Shown here: piece by piece, positions 30,015-39,994 of the stretch
Numbering within the stretch: position 1 is the first letter of the stretch
How the letters are laid out: the number at the start of each line of letters is the position of its first letter
Assembly (NCBI GenBank): GCA_025363715.1
Contig: JANYLR010000104.1
Coordinates: 42,044-106,043 of the forward strand
Source of the DNA: Holophagaceae bacterium
GTDB lineage: Bacteria; Acidobacteriota; Holophagae; Holophagales; Holophagaceae
DNA: 64,000 bases
Direction of reading: 5' to 3'
Translations under genes and position numbers: made by a program
The notes under the pieces: generated by a model
Told to the model about the DNA's origin: nothing
Seen by the model: only the letters and a program-made list of their open reading frames with translations
Database searches by the model: none

Positions 30015-30031
30015 ATCAAGTCCCGTGCCAA
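30015..30031 (-). promoter_or_regulatory. Sigma-54-type (-24/-12) promoter of the pilin gene
   Basis: Minus strand TTGGCACGGGACTTGAT vs consensus YTGGCACGrNNNTTGCW, differing at the -12 C; ~35 bp upstream of the ATG. Confidence 0.7.
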
Positions 30032-30337
30032 CGGTGAGTTGAAGTCCAAGATGAGCAGTTACTCATCATTTGACAAGGAATTATTGATGCTTGGATTCAA
30101 GGGTGGTGATGGAATTTGAGTCGAACGGACCCAGCGCGTCACTCGGGATGACGAGAAAGGTCAGGGCGAATTCGTGATTCTTTCGATACCAAAGAGTTGA
30201 GGCAGGCATCCTCAATTTTGGAAGATGGATGGTCATGAGATTCGATGCGAGCCGTGTCCCGGATGGGTGAGGGCGTGTTTGGTGTCAAGCTCCAGGTAAG
30301 CTGGATCCCGAGAATAAAAGGGGAGAACGCAGAGCAG

Positions 30338-32041
30338 ATGGACACCACGCCCAAGAACATACATAAGCCCCTTCTTTGGGGCGGGGTTGCATCCTTCGCC
30401 TTCATTTTTGGGTTGTCCATCTATCTCGGCATCCATCGAATCTTCCAGGTGGATGAGGTCCTTTATTCAAGCCTGGCACGCTTCATGGCGACCGGGAAGA
30501 TGGCCCAGTTTGTTCCGAACGTTCCCATCATTCTGGTGGGTCCTCTGACTTGGATTGCTGGCGCTGCGAAAGACGGTGTTGGGGTCCTGATCGCTATGAG
30601 ATTGCCCTTTGTGGCGCTGATGTGGGTCAATGCGTTTCTGATGGTCAAGGCAACAGGCCAAAGGCTAAGGAGCCGTGGAGGTGTGGTCACGCTGTTTCTC
30701 GCGTCCACCCTCGCTCCGATGTGGGACTACGGGTTCGAGATCCGGCATGATGTCCCCCTTGTCACAGTGACCCTGGCCTTGTGGTGCCTTCTGAAGACTG
30801 AAAAACCAGGATTCCCTCTCCGCATGCTCTTGGGAGGAGTCCTGGCCGCATGCATGCAGTTGATCGCCTTCAAGGGATTCCTGTACGCCCTGCCCATGCT
30901 TGGGTTGGGCATCTATATGGTTCGCCCCAAGAACCTGAAGACGTGGTTTACCTGCCTGAGCATGATCCTGGTCGGAATTGCAGGTGGTCTGCTGCTGGGG
31001 CGCCTCATCCATGGTGTGGTGGGGACCTGGGATCTGGCGTGGAAAGGGTTTCAAGCTGGGACTGCGTTTGCGGCCAATGGGGTAGAGCGGTTCTCTCCGT
31101 GGTCCACGCTTCTTCGGGGGTTTACAGAGGCCCCCCTTCTTGCCTGCGCGGGTGTGGGAGTATTGCTTGCCCCCTTTTTCCAACCGAGTGTAAGAACGAT
31201 TCGGGTTTTGGTGGAAGCCGACTGGTTTCCGGAATGGGCCTTTGCAGTCCTATGTTTCGCCTTGCTGCTCATCAATCCGACGCCCTTTCCCTACAACCTC
31301 ATTCATGTGGTCCCGGCCTTTTTCATCGCAGTGCTCCGGTTCAGGGAACCGATTCTTGAGGCCATTCTCAGTCTGGCTAGTCCGGTTAGACAGGCGGTTC
31401 TTGGTTGCCTGTTGCTGCTTCATGGTCTGACCTGGTCCATCGCCACAGCCAGGCATCTCAACATGGACAATGATCGGCAGGTCGATGTCATCAGGACCTC
31501 CGAAAAATTGACCGATCCATCCTTGCACCGGGTTTTTGACGGTTCTGGCCTGGTACCGACCCGCAGCCCCATTGGAGAGAAGTGGATCATCCACAGCTTC
31601 ACCATTCGGCACTACATGGATGGCTCGTGGCCAACGGTCCGGAGCCTCCTGGCCAAGAACCCCACCCCGGTGATTCTTCCGAACTACCGGACGAATTGGC
31701 TTCCGAAGGAAGACCAGGCGTTCATCGGAACTCACTATGTTTTTCTCGCGGAAGACTTCATGGTGCTCGGAACCATCAGGGGATCCGGATCGTCCTCCTG
31801 GGAGGTTCTGGCTGATGGTCGATACATGATGACAGTGCTCCCGGAGGGTGCCGAGACCGGGAAAGCCATTGAGATCGATGGGAGAAGGATAGATCCTGGC
31901 ATCTGTTCATTCACCCGGGGGGTCCATTCCCTCCAGGTTCCTGAAGGCTTCCGAATCCAAATCGTCTGGTTGGGTCCACATCTTCAAACCATCCCTGCAC
32001 TCGGCCCAGCCCCCCACCCCTTGTTCGTGAACTGGTACTGA
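30338..32041 (+). CDS. Membrane glycosyltransferase (GT-C/ArnT-like)
   Basis: Multi-TM, FQVDEVLYSSLARFM acidic loop after TM1, DYGFEIRHDVPL; ORF 30245..32041. Confidence 0.7.
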   Translation: MDTTPKNIHKPLLWGGVASFAFIFGLSIYLGIHRIFQVDEVLYSSLARFMATGKMAQFVPNVPIILVGPLTWIAGAAKDGVGVLIAMRLPFVALMWVNAFLMVKATGQRLRSRGGVVTLFLASTLAPMWDYGFEIRHDVPLVTVTLALWCLLKTEKPGFPLRMLLGGVLAACMQLIAFKGFLYALPMLGLGIYMVRPKNLKTWFTCLSMILVGIAGGLLLGRLIHGVVGTWDLAWKGFQAGTAFAANGVERFSPWSTLLRGFTEAPLLACAGVGVLLAPFFQPSVRTIRVLVEADWFPEWAFAVLCFALLLINPTPFPYNLIHVVPAFFIAVLRFREPILEAILSLASPVRQAVLGCLLLLHGLTWSIATARHLNMDNDRQVDVIRTSEKLTDPSLHRVFDGSGLVPTRSPIGEKWIIHSFTIRHYMDGSWPTVRSLLAKNPTPVILPNYRTNWLPKEDQAFIGTHYVFLAEDFMVLGTIRGSGSSSWEVLADGRYMMTVLPEGAETGKAIEIDGRRIDPGICSFTRGVHSLQVPEGFRIQIVWLGPHLQTIPALGPAPHPLFVNWY

Positions 32042-32170
32042 CCGAAATCGGCACTCCTTGTGCTGGTGAGCTTCGAGGCAGGCCGATGCCAGAAGGCGTT
32101 CTGAAGGCCTTACAGATTGAGTCAACGTCAGAACAGGAATCACCGATTAGTTCGCGTGAAAAGGGAAACA

Positions 32171-33196
32171 ATGGCTTCAAGGCTCACTTTCTATCTGAAC
32201 ATGGTGACCAAACTCCATCCTGCCAAGGCAGTGCCCAAGATATGGAATTATCTGAAGTATCGCTATCAGCCGCGGAAGCCCATCGCCGCGATCTCCCGGA
32301 ACGCACCTCAGATCGCCTCCCTTCTGCTCACAAAGCGCTGCAACATGAGCTGCAGTTTCTGCAACGCTGCGAACTTCATGCATGATCACAGCTCGACTTG
32401 GCAGGAGAGTGAAGCCGACCTGACGAAGGTGCAGAAGATCTTCGAGAACCCTCTGTTCAACCGAGCCCTCCTGGTCGACCTGCTGGGGGGTGAGCCGATG
32501 CTAGTCAAGGAGCTGGTTCCGATCGTGGCCTTCCTGGCAAAGCGGGGGCATTTAACCAACCTCACCACCAATGGTCTCCTGCTGGCGGATCGAATCTCTG
32601 ATCTGAAGAAAGCTGGCATATCCAGGATCAGTGTTTCGGTCTATGAAGCCAACCGGGCTGCCCTGGAGAAGGATCTTCCCAGGATCAATAAAATCTACCC
32701 TGTGCATACCAACACGGTCCTTCTCCGGAAGGATGTGGTAAGCGCTCCCGAAAAGTTGGTCGAAACCGTCCGCTTCCTGAAAGAGTCCGGCTGCCTGGAC
32801 TTGCGTTTCTGGATGTACCGCCCCATGGGGGAACAACCGGACCCCAAGGAAGTGCTGTACGACACGGACCCGGCCTACCTAACCTTCCGGAGCAAAGTGG
32901 AGGAGGCGGCGCCCGGGTTCTGCTTCTGGCCGCCCGTGGCGGTCAAAGGGCCCATCAAGAAGCTCTGCCCTCAGCTCTGGCAGCGGATTGGGTGCGATAT
33001 GCAGGGAAACATGGGTATCTGCTGTGGCATCGACACCATGCTATCCGGGCCTGGCGGGAACCTCTTCGAGGGGGACTCCGACACGATTTACAATCACCCC
33101 ACGGTCGTTCGGATGCGCGAGCAGTTGTTAGATCCCCACAGCGAACCACCAGAGGTCTGCAAGAACTGCAACCTGCTGGGTGATCCAGGTTGGTAG
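32171..33196 (+). CDS. Radical SAM protein
   Basis: CNMSCSFC, LLGGEPML, C-terminal Cys-rich region. Confidence 0.9.
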   Translation: MASRLTFYLNMVTKLHPAKAVPKIWNYLKYRYQPRKPIAAISRNAPQIASLLLTKRCNMSCSFCNAANFMHDHSSTWQESEADLTKVQKIFENPLFNRALLVDLLGGEPMLVKELVPIVAFLAKRGHLTNLTTNGLLLADRISDLKKAGISRISVSVYEANRAALEKDLPRINKIYPVHTNTVLLRKDVVSAPEKLVETVRFLKESGCLDLRFWMYRPMGEQPDPKEVLYDTDPAYLTFRSKVEEAAPGFCFWPPVAVKGPIKKLCPQLWQRIGCDMQGNMGICCGIDTMLSGPGGNLFEGDSDTIYNHPTVVRMREQLLDPHSEPPEVCKNCNLLGDPGW

Positions 33197-33204
33197 GTTG
33201 AGAC

Positions 33205-34164
33205 TTAGTGCCCGGCTTCTGTTCCGGCCGAGAAATAGTAGTTTCCATTCAAGGAGTTGGCGATCTCGAAAGCTTCGAGATCGCCTTTCTCATTGATGTA
33301 TTTGCCTGTGTAACCATGCGTCGTCAGGAATTGGATCACATCCTGGGGGGTGTGGCCGAAGCGTTGGCAGTGGATATCGCTGATCTCGATCAGGATGCTG
33401 GGATGGCACTTGGACAGCAGGCTTTCAGCACCGCGTAACAGGTTGAGTTCACCACCTTCAATATCCGCCTTGATGAAATCGACCCGGTCGATGCCTTGCT
33501 TTTCCAGAAAGTCATCCAGTTTGAGCATGGGGACTTCGATCTTTTTCCCGGTATCCAGGAACTGGGAGGCTGCTCCGGCGCCCAGGTGGATCTCAGGGAC
33601 GAACATGGTGATGGCACCGTCGATATTGCCCAGCGCCTTGTTGCGGAGATCCAAGTTCTTGCACTCGTTGAGTTCCATGTTGGCGGCCAATTCCCTGTAC
33701 GACTCCGGTACGGGTTCAAAGGCGATAACCTTGCCCCCTTCGCCCACCAGGCGCGAGAAATGGATGGCGTACCAGCCAAAATTGGCACCGGCATCGACCA
33801 CCGTCCAATTGGGCTTGATGACTCTGGAGATCAAGGCCGTTTCGTTCGTCTCGTAGTATCCGTAGGTGAACAAGGCGCTGCTGATGGATTCATGGGAGGT
33901 GGCTACATAGAATGCGCACCCATTCTTGTAATGAAAAATGGCTTTGCCTTCTTTGAAAACAGCCTTGTCTAAGTCAAGGTATTCCAATAATTTATTGAAT
34001 TTTTTCCAGAATTTAGCCCGCCTCTTGCTCCGTAGGTCCACTAGGCTTAAATAGCTCTGCAGCGAGAACAGCCGTATGGAAAAGCGGGCACAGAAAGCGA
34101 CAAACCAGCGGTGAGCAAGGGCATTCTTGTTGATGGTGTTCCGAATGACCGCCTTGATGCTCAA
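33205..34164 (-). CDS. FkbM family methyltransferase
   Basis: WTVVDAGANFGWYAIHFSRLVGEGGKVIAFEPVPESYRELAANMELN...DFIKADIEGGELNLLRGAE. Confidence 0.92.
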   Translation of the reverse strand: MSIKAVIRNTINKNALAHRWFVAFCARFSIRLFSLQSYLSLVDLRSKRRAKFWKKFNKLLEYLDLDKAVFKEGKAIFHYKNGCAFYVATSHESISSALFTYGYYETNETALISRVIKPNWTVVDAGANFGWYAIHFSRLVGEGGKVIAFEPVPESYRELAANMELNECKNLDLRNKALGNIDGAITMFVPEIHLGAGAASQFLDTGKKIEVPMLKLDDFLEKQGIDRVDFIKADIEGGELNLLRGAESLLSKCHPSILIEISDIHCQRFGHTPQDVIQFLTTHGYTGKYINEKGDLEAFEIANSLNGNYYFSAGTEAGH

Positions 34165-34263
34165 CTAGCCCTCCGCATGATTGATCCCTGATGTTACCTC
34201 AGCCCCGGTCCAACCACGGTTCATCGTGTCACCAGGGCTTTGAACAGGGCCGATTGCACTAGG

Positions 34264-35319
34264 ATGGACAAATTACCTTCGCGTGGGATAGCCGTGGATC
34301 AACCTTCAAACCATCAGGAACGTTCGGACTCGGTGCCCTGGCGGGAATTGATGGGGAAGAGAATCTTCCTTACCGGCGGCACGGGCTTCTTCGGCTGCAA
34401 CCTGCTCGAAGCCTACACCCGGGCATGGGACCGAGAGCGCCTGGGGGGCCTGATCTCGGTGCTGACCCGCAATCCTGTGGCCTTCCGCAGCAAGGCGCCC
34501 CACTTGGCGGGACACCCCGGTGTGGAGATTCTTGAAGGCGACCTGACGGATTGGGATTTCGGTGATTCCTGCTGGGACCTCGTGATCCACTCGGCGGTGG
34601 AACATGGGGAACCCCTGGACCTTCTCGATCGCAACCTACAGGCCACCCGGCGCACGCTGGAACTGGCCCGCCGCTGGGGTGCTCGCCGGGTGCTCTTCAC
34701 CAGTTCAGGGGCCGTCTATGGCCCTCAGCCGCCCGGTCTCAGCCATCTGACGGAGGACTTCGGTGGCGCGCCGCCCCTGGCCGCCACCAGTGCCTATGGA
34801 GAGGCCAAGCGGGCTTCGGAGCTGCTGGGCCTGCTCCACGGCGAGCGCCACGGCTACGACTTCCTCATCGCCCGGGGCTTTGCGTTCCTGGGCCCCTGGC
34901 TGCCCCTGGATGGCTTCAGTGCCGTGGGGAACTTCATCGGCGATGCCCTGGCCGGACGGTCCATCCAAGTCAACGGTGACGGGCGCCCCTTTCGCTCCTA
35001 CCTCCACGGGGAAGACCTCGCGGACTGGCTCTGGATCATCCTCCTCCGGGGGGTCCACGGGCGGCCCTACAACGTGGGGTCCGGCGAAGCCATTTGCATC
35101 GCGGACCTCGCCCGCCGGGTCCGCGATCTACTTGCTCCTGGACTGGAAGTCCGAGTCGCCCTGGCATCCGGGAAGGATCTTCCACCGAGGTACGTGCCTT
35201 CGGTGGAACGGGCCCGGCAGGAGCTAGGACTCGAACCACGCATGGGTCTCGATGAGGCCATCCTGCGGACCGCTCGCTGGAACCAGGAGCGGCCCGGATC
35301 GGCCAGGCGGTTATGCTGA
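34264..35319 (+). CDS. NAD-dependent epimerase/dehydratase
   Basis: KRIFLTGGTGFFGCNLLEAY, SAYGEAKRASELL, YNVGSGEAICIADLARRV. Confidence 0.92.
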   Translation: MDKLPSRGIAVDQPSNHQERSDSVPWRELMGKRIFLTGGTGFFGCNLLEAYTRAWDRERLGGLISVLTRNPVAFRSKAPHLAGHPGVEILEGDLTDWDFGDSCWDLVIHSAVEHGEPLDLLDRNLQATRRTLELARRWGARRVLFTSSGAVYGPQPPGLSHLTEDFGGAPPLAATSAYGEAKRASELLGLLHGERHGYDFLIARGFAFLGPWLPLDGFSAVGNFIGDALAGRSIQVNGDGRPFRSYLHGEDLADWLWIILLRGVHGRPYNVGSGEAICIADLARRVRDLLAPGLEVRVALASGKDLPPRYVPSVERARQELGLEPRMGLDEAILRTARWNQERPGSARRLC

Positions 35320-35382
35320 ACCCTGCGACCAAGGCCCCCTATCGATCGATGGATTGACGCATTTTGTCCCACGGACCACAGC

Positions 35383-36348
35383 ATGAAAAAGAAAATCTCG
35401 ATCCTATCGCCGGCCTACAACGAAGAGGGGAGCGTCCGACGCTGCTATGAAGAGGTCCGGGCCGTCATGCAGCCTCTGCTGGACCGCTATGACTATGAAC
35501 ACATTTTTGGAGACAACTGCAGCACGGATCGGACCCTGCCAATCCTGAGAGACATCGCGGCCCAGGATCACAATGTCAAGGTGCTCACCTATTCCCGGAA
35601 CTGGGGCGCCAACAAGAACGGCATGACCCTGATCCGCCACGCTTCCGGGGACGCCACGATTCCCATACCTACCGATCTGCAGGAACCTGTGGAACTCATC
35701 CCACGTCTGGTGGAACTTTGGGAACAGGGTTACGAAATCGTCTATGGGATCTATGAGAATTCCTCAGACGGTATCCTCATGCGGGGTGTGCGCCGTCTTT
35801 ACTATTGGCTGGTGAATAAGCTGAGCAATGAACCCCTGCTGAAGAACTATTCCGGGTTTGGGATCTGGGACAGGAAGATCGTTCGAGAGGTTTCCAACCT
35901 GGACGACTTCAACCCGTATATCCGGGGATTTCTGGGCAACATTGGATTTCGCAGTACCACCTTGCGCTACCAACGGGTGAGGAGAAGGGCCGGGAAGAGC
36001 TCGTACAACTTCGCCGCCTACCTGGATCTGGCCATCAATGCCATTCTCAGTCACAGCTTGGTGCCCATCCGCCTGGCCACCCTGGTTGGGTTGATCCTGT
36101 TCGGCTCTAGCATCACGGCGGCCTTCGCCTACGCCCTGGTGAAGATCTTCTATTGGCAGTTCCAGGCCCCAGGCGCGACCACCACCATCATTCTGGTGCT
36201 CTTCTTCTCAGGCGTTCAACTATTCTTCCTGGGGATGCTCGGCGAATACATCGGTGCCATCCACGCTCAGGTGCGGCGCGGGCCGTTCATCATCATTCGC
36301 GAACGCATCAACTTCCCTGCTACCGATGAGACTGATTCGAGAAAATGA
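35383..36348 (+). CDS. Family 2 glycosyltransferase (polyprenyl-phosphate glycosyltransferase type)
   Basis: KISILSPAYNEEGSVRRCYEEVRAVM, GDNCSTDRT, C-terminal TM pair. Confidence 0.92.
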   Translation: MKKKISILSPAYNEEGSVRRCYEEVRAVMQPLLDRYDYEHIFGDNCSTDRTLPILRDIAAQDHNVKVLTYSRNWGANKNGMTLIRHASGDATIPIPTDLQEPVELIPRLVELWEQGYEIVYGIYENSSDGILMRGVRRLYYWLVNKLSNEPLLKNYSGFGIWDRKIVREVSNLDDFNPYIRGFLGNIGFRSTTLRYQRVRRRAGKSSYNFAAYLDLAINAILSHSLVPIRLATLVGLILFGSSITAAFAYALVKIFYWQFQAPGATTTIILVLFFSGVQLFFLGMLGEYIGAIHAQVRRGPFIIIRERINFPATDETDSRK

Positions 36349-36411
36349 TGCCAACCGAACAGCTGTCCGTGCCGAGGATCCATCCGGCAGGGGTGCCGAC
36401 ACTCTTCCTGG

Positions 36412-37644
36412 TCAGCAGTCCTCTGGCATTTCCGTCGGCGAGTCCTCATACAGGCAGATCAGGGGATTTGTCCACTTGAGCACTTGGAGGATGTGGCCCT
36501 CGATGGCCTGCTCCGAGACGTGCGAAGAGATGAGGATTGTCGCCGAGGGTTCATGGACCTCATCGGGGGACAGGATGGGGATTCCCTGCAGCCGCTTGCC
36601 TTGATAGCAATTGTTGGAATCAACGAATGCGAGAATGTTCGCTTGTGCGAGTGAACTCGTTTTCAACAGACGTAGCGTATGCGTTCCGGCACCCCAGACG
36701 AGGAGGGGAATTTGCCTGCTCACCAAATCATCGATGACTTTGCGGATGCGCCCATCAAGGGTGTTTGACGACGCGATGTAGCGCCGGAGGGCCGGTTCTG
36801 TTTCAGAGTCGTAGGGGCAAGTGGTTTCGCCTGGGGCCGAGGCATGCTGATGGAAAAGTCCGGCGACGGCGGGTTCACCGGCCTTGGGCCCGAGAAAGCG
36901 GGGAGCACGTTGGACGAAGGTCGCCTGGAACCCATGGGCAGCCATCAAGTTCGCCAACGACTGTGGTGAGAAGAAATTGATGTGCTCCATACTGAAGAAT
37001 TGGAAAGGGGCACTGAACCATCGGTCATAACGTGTTGCATCCGGGACCTCGACATAGATCCTGCCACCCGGCTTGAGCACACTTGTGATCAAGTTCAACG
37101 AACCTTCCATGTCACATAGGTGTTCGAGCACACCTATCAGGATGACCGTGTCGAATCGCTCGGTGATTTCTCCAAGGCACTCGATGGGCATTGGCCGGAT
37201 CGGGATGCTGTAGTGCCGCATTCCCGCGGCTGCACACGCCGGGGAAGGGTCGATTCCGAACAGATTGGAAAAACCGCGACGCTTGAATTCCCCAAGTAGA
37301 GCGCCAGTGGCACAACCGATGTCTGCAATGGATTCCTGTGGACTCAAAAAAGGAGCCAACAGGTCGGCGATCTGGCGGTAGCGGTCAGCCTGGACAGGGC
37401 TGGCCACGCCGTCGTCTTCTCCGTGCTCATATTTCGACATCTCCGCGTAGTAGTGGTCAAAGGCCTCCTGCGGGGGTATGTCGTCTGCGTAGGCCGCACC
37501 ACACTGGCCACAGATGGCGAGGTGGTAGCCGGTCATCAATCCGCCCTCGGAAAACTCCGAAAATTCCTGGTGATAAATGCCGCGCGGCTCCCGTGCAAGG
37601 CAGACGGGACACGGGCGGGGCGAAAGCAGTTCTTTTGGATTCAT
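36412..37644 (-). CDS. Class I SAM-dependent methyltransferase (C-methyltransferase type)
   Basis: CPVCL..., ESIADIGCATGALLGEFKRRGFSNLFGIDPSPACA, EHINFFSPQSLANLM. Confidence 0.88.
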   Translation of the reverse strand: MNPKELLSPRPCPVCLAREPRGIYHQEFSEFSEGGLMTGYHLAICGQCGAAYADDIPPQEAFDHYYAEMSKYEHGEDDGVASPVQADRYRQIADLLAPFLSPQESIADIGCATGALLGEFKRRGFSNLFGIDPSPACAAAGMRHYSIPIRPMPIECLGEITERFDTVILIGVLEHLCDMEGSLNLITSVLKPGGRIYVEVPDATRYDRWFSAPFQFFSMEHINFFSPQSLANLMAAHGFQATFVQRAPRFLGPKAGEPAVAGLFHQHASAPGETTCPYDSETEPALRRYIASSNTLDGRIRKVIDDLVSRQIPLLVWGAGTHTLRLLKTSSLAQANILAFVDSNNCYQGKRLQGIPILSPDEVHEPSATILISSHVSEQAIEGHILQVLKWTNPLICLYEDSPTEMPEDC

Positions 37645-37692
37645 CGTGTGGTGGGTGGATCGCAGCTCGAAGTGTTGTTGTAGCGGAGTGGT

Positions 37693-38838
37693 CTAGTAGG
37701 ACGGAGGAACCGCGTAGCAGACCGTGTCATCAATTTCCCGGGTGTAATGACGAAGGTACAGCCTGTACCGGGGGTTTAGTTCGTGAATGAGCAGCGGCAA
37801 TTCCCATAGATCGCTGGGGTTGTGATAAACCGAAACAGCCAATGTCGGCTGATGACGCGCGATCAATCCCTTGGCGCCAGATAAGGCCTGGGCCTCAGCT
37901 CCTTCAATGTCTAATTTGATGAAGCTTGGCGGCGGGAGATGGGCGAAGAAGTCATCGAGGGCATGGACCTGAATCGTGGTCGCCGTCGGCGAAGGGACTG
38001 AGGACTTGGATAGGTGTGAATCGTAGGAGGCCCCGCACTCGAAGGTGAGAAGCCCTGAGCGGTCAGCCAACCCCGCCGGGAGAATCACCAGGCGCTTACC
38101 TTCTCCGCGGATCCGTTGCTGCATTCTGGCGAAGTTCCCAGGGTCAGGCTCGAACGCGTAATAGGTGTTGAAACGACCGTTGCAGGCGCTTCGAAACTGC
38201 TCGAAGGTGTCGCCATCAAAGGCTCCCCCATCCACGAACACTTCATCAGGGCGGAGGGCCATGACCTCGCGGTCAAAGTAGATGGCTTGGGAGCTTCGTA
38301 TGGCATCGAGCCGCCACTTCTCGAGGGTCTGGAGATATTGGACCTTCTCCTCGAACACTCGCCTGGAAGCGTCGTCGGCAAACATATGGCCCACGGCTTC
38401 GATCATTGCAATGCCTGCCAATGAAGTGACCGCCTCCAAGGCGCCGCTGTACTCGCGGCAGGGAAAACACTCGGGCAACAAGTAATTCAGAATAGGCATG
38501 GGAATCACGTGGGTGCAGCCGTGTCTCTCCAGGGCCTCGCGGATCACGGAGTCATGAATTGAGCTGGCCACGAGGACTTCGGCATCTCGGTGGTCCTCTG
38601 AAATCTCGCTGGGCGACCATACCGGTAGCCCGTCGATCTCTGAACCCCACAGGGAGGGGTTGCTGTCTCCGAAGCCGATGATGCGGACGCCAGAAGCGCG
38701 CAGGTGAGCGGCCCCCGCGCGGGCCATTCGGGCAGCGGGGTACAAGATGGCAGGCCGTTGTCGGGACATGACCTCAGCGAAAGCGGGAAAGCGGGTTCGC
38801 AGAATCGAATGAATGCGATTGACCTCATTCGTCGCCAT
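37693..38838 (-). CDS. FkbM family methyltransferase
   Basis: EVFVDGGAFDGDTFEQF...YYAFEPDPGNFARMQQR...SFIKLDIEGAEAQALSGAK. Confidence 0.9.
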   Translation of the reverse strand: MATNEVNRIHSILRTRFPAFAEVMSRQRPAILYPAARMARAGAAHLRASGVRIIGFGDSNPSLWGSEIDGLPVWSPSEISEDHRDAEVLVASSIHDSVIREALERHGCTHVIPMPILNYLLPECFPCREYSGALEAVTSLAGIAMIEAVGHMFADDASRRVFEEKVQYLQTLEKWRLDAIRSSQAIYFDREVMALRPDEVFVDGGAFDGDTFEQFRSACNGRFNTYYAFEPDPGNFARMQQRIRGEGKRLVILPAGLADRSGLLTFECGASYDSHLSKSSVPSPTATTIQVHALDDFFAHLPPPSFIKLDIEGAEAQALSGAKGLIARHQPTLAVSVYHNPSDLWELPLLIHELNPRYRLYLRHYTREIDDTVCYAVPPSY

Positions 38839-39904
38839 GAGTCCGACCTTCGAGCCGTTCTCCGATCATGGCCATGTCACACCGCTCCGTGCACTTGAGG
38901 CAGGGCGTCAGGTCGAAATGATTCTCCCGGAAGGTCTGGTACCTTTCACCGTTCCAGATGGCACTGAGGCTTTCCTTCTTGACATCGCCTAGCACGATCT
39001 CGTTGTTGAAATCCTCCATGCACATGGCCGCTTCACCGTTGGATTTGATGGTCATGGACATCCACGGGTGCTTGCAGATCTCACTCCAATGCACCGATTT
39101 CGTACCGTGGAAGTCGGTGCGGTACCACTGTTGGTCCTCGCTCTTCAGGTAGATGTAGACATCCTTGCCGGCGAAGGCGGCCCGCAACTTTCGGTAGTCT
39201 TCGGTCTGGTTTTTGCGGTTCAGGTCCAGCATGGTGATGATGATTTGGGTCTGGAAACCGTTTGTCTTCTTGAGTTCCAGAAGCCTGATGATCCTTTCGT
39301 AGGCCTCGGAGAAGTTCGAGGCATCGCCTCGAATCGCCTTGTGCTCCTCATCATCTACGCTTTCGATCGAGTACTTGATGTAACTCAGCCCGTTCTCGAA
39401 CATCTGGAGCGTCTTCTCAATGTTGATGTTCGCGGGATTGCAGCTGAAATACGTTTGCAAACCGCGCGATGTCAGGAGCTTGACGTGCTGCGCCATCCCC
39501 ATGTCCAGCAACGGGTCCCCGTAGCCGTGCAACTGGATGACCTTCGGGATCACATAGAGGAAGAAATGATTCTCACTCATGTCATCCGGACGAATACCGT
39601 ATTTCTCGACCACGAATCGTTCCCATTGTGCCCAAGTGCTTTCAGGAAACGGGTTCAGCTGGGACACCACATTGTCGAAGACCTTCCTGTCGATGGTCTT
39701 GATCGGACGGGTCATCATGGTCGTTCGAGGGCACATCGTGCACACCATGTTGCAGGCGTTGGTGGTCTCAATGTTGTAGACGACGGGTTCGCGACTGCGG
39801 TAGCTCTCCAGGAGCGCAAGCGAGGTGTCGCGATCCTGAATCTTGCCTTCCTGGGCGTTTTTCAAGAAATCATATGACTTCATGTAAAACTCGATGTCAT
39901 ACAT
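38825..39904 (-). CDS. Radical SAM/SPASM domain protein
   Basis: IETTNACNMVCTMCPRT, SPASM-like CLKCTERCD at C-terminus. Confidence 0.9.
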   Translation of the reverse strand: MYDIEFYMKSYDFLKNAQEGKIQDRDTSLALLESYRSREPVVYNIETTNACNMVCTMCPRTTMMTRPIKTIDRKVFDNVVSQLNPFPESTWAQWERFVVEKYGIRPDDMSENHFFLYVIPKVIQLHGYGDPLLDMGMAQHVKLLTSRGLQTYFSCNPANINIEKTLQMFENGLSYIKYSIESVDDEEHKAIRGDASNFSEAYERIIRLLELKKTNGFQTQIIITMLDLNRKNQTEDYRKLRAAFAGKDVYIYLKSEDQQWYRTDFHGTKSVHWSEICKHPWMSMTIKSNGEAAMCMEDFNNEIVLGDVKKESLSAIWNGERYQTFRENHFDLTPCLKCTERCDMAMIGERLEGRTHGDE

Positions 39905-39994
39905 GGCTTCCTCCAGAACGTGTGCCCACACTATCTGTAACACAGGCCTGTAGCCCGATCGTCAATAGGATCGGTTGATTTTCGAACACGGCCA

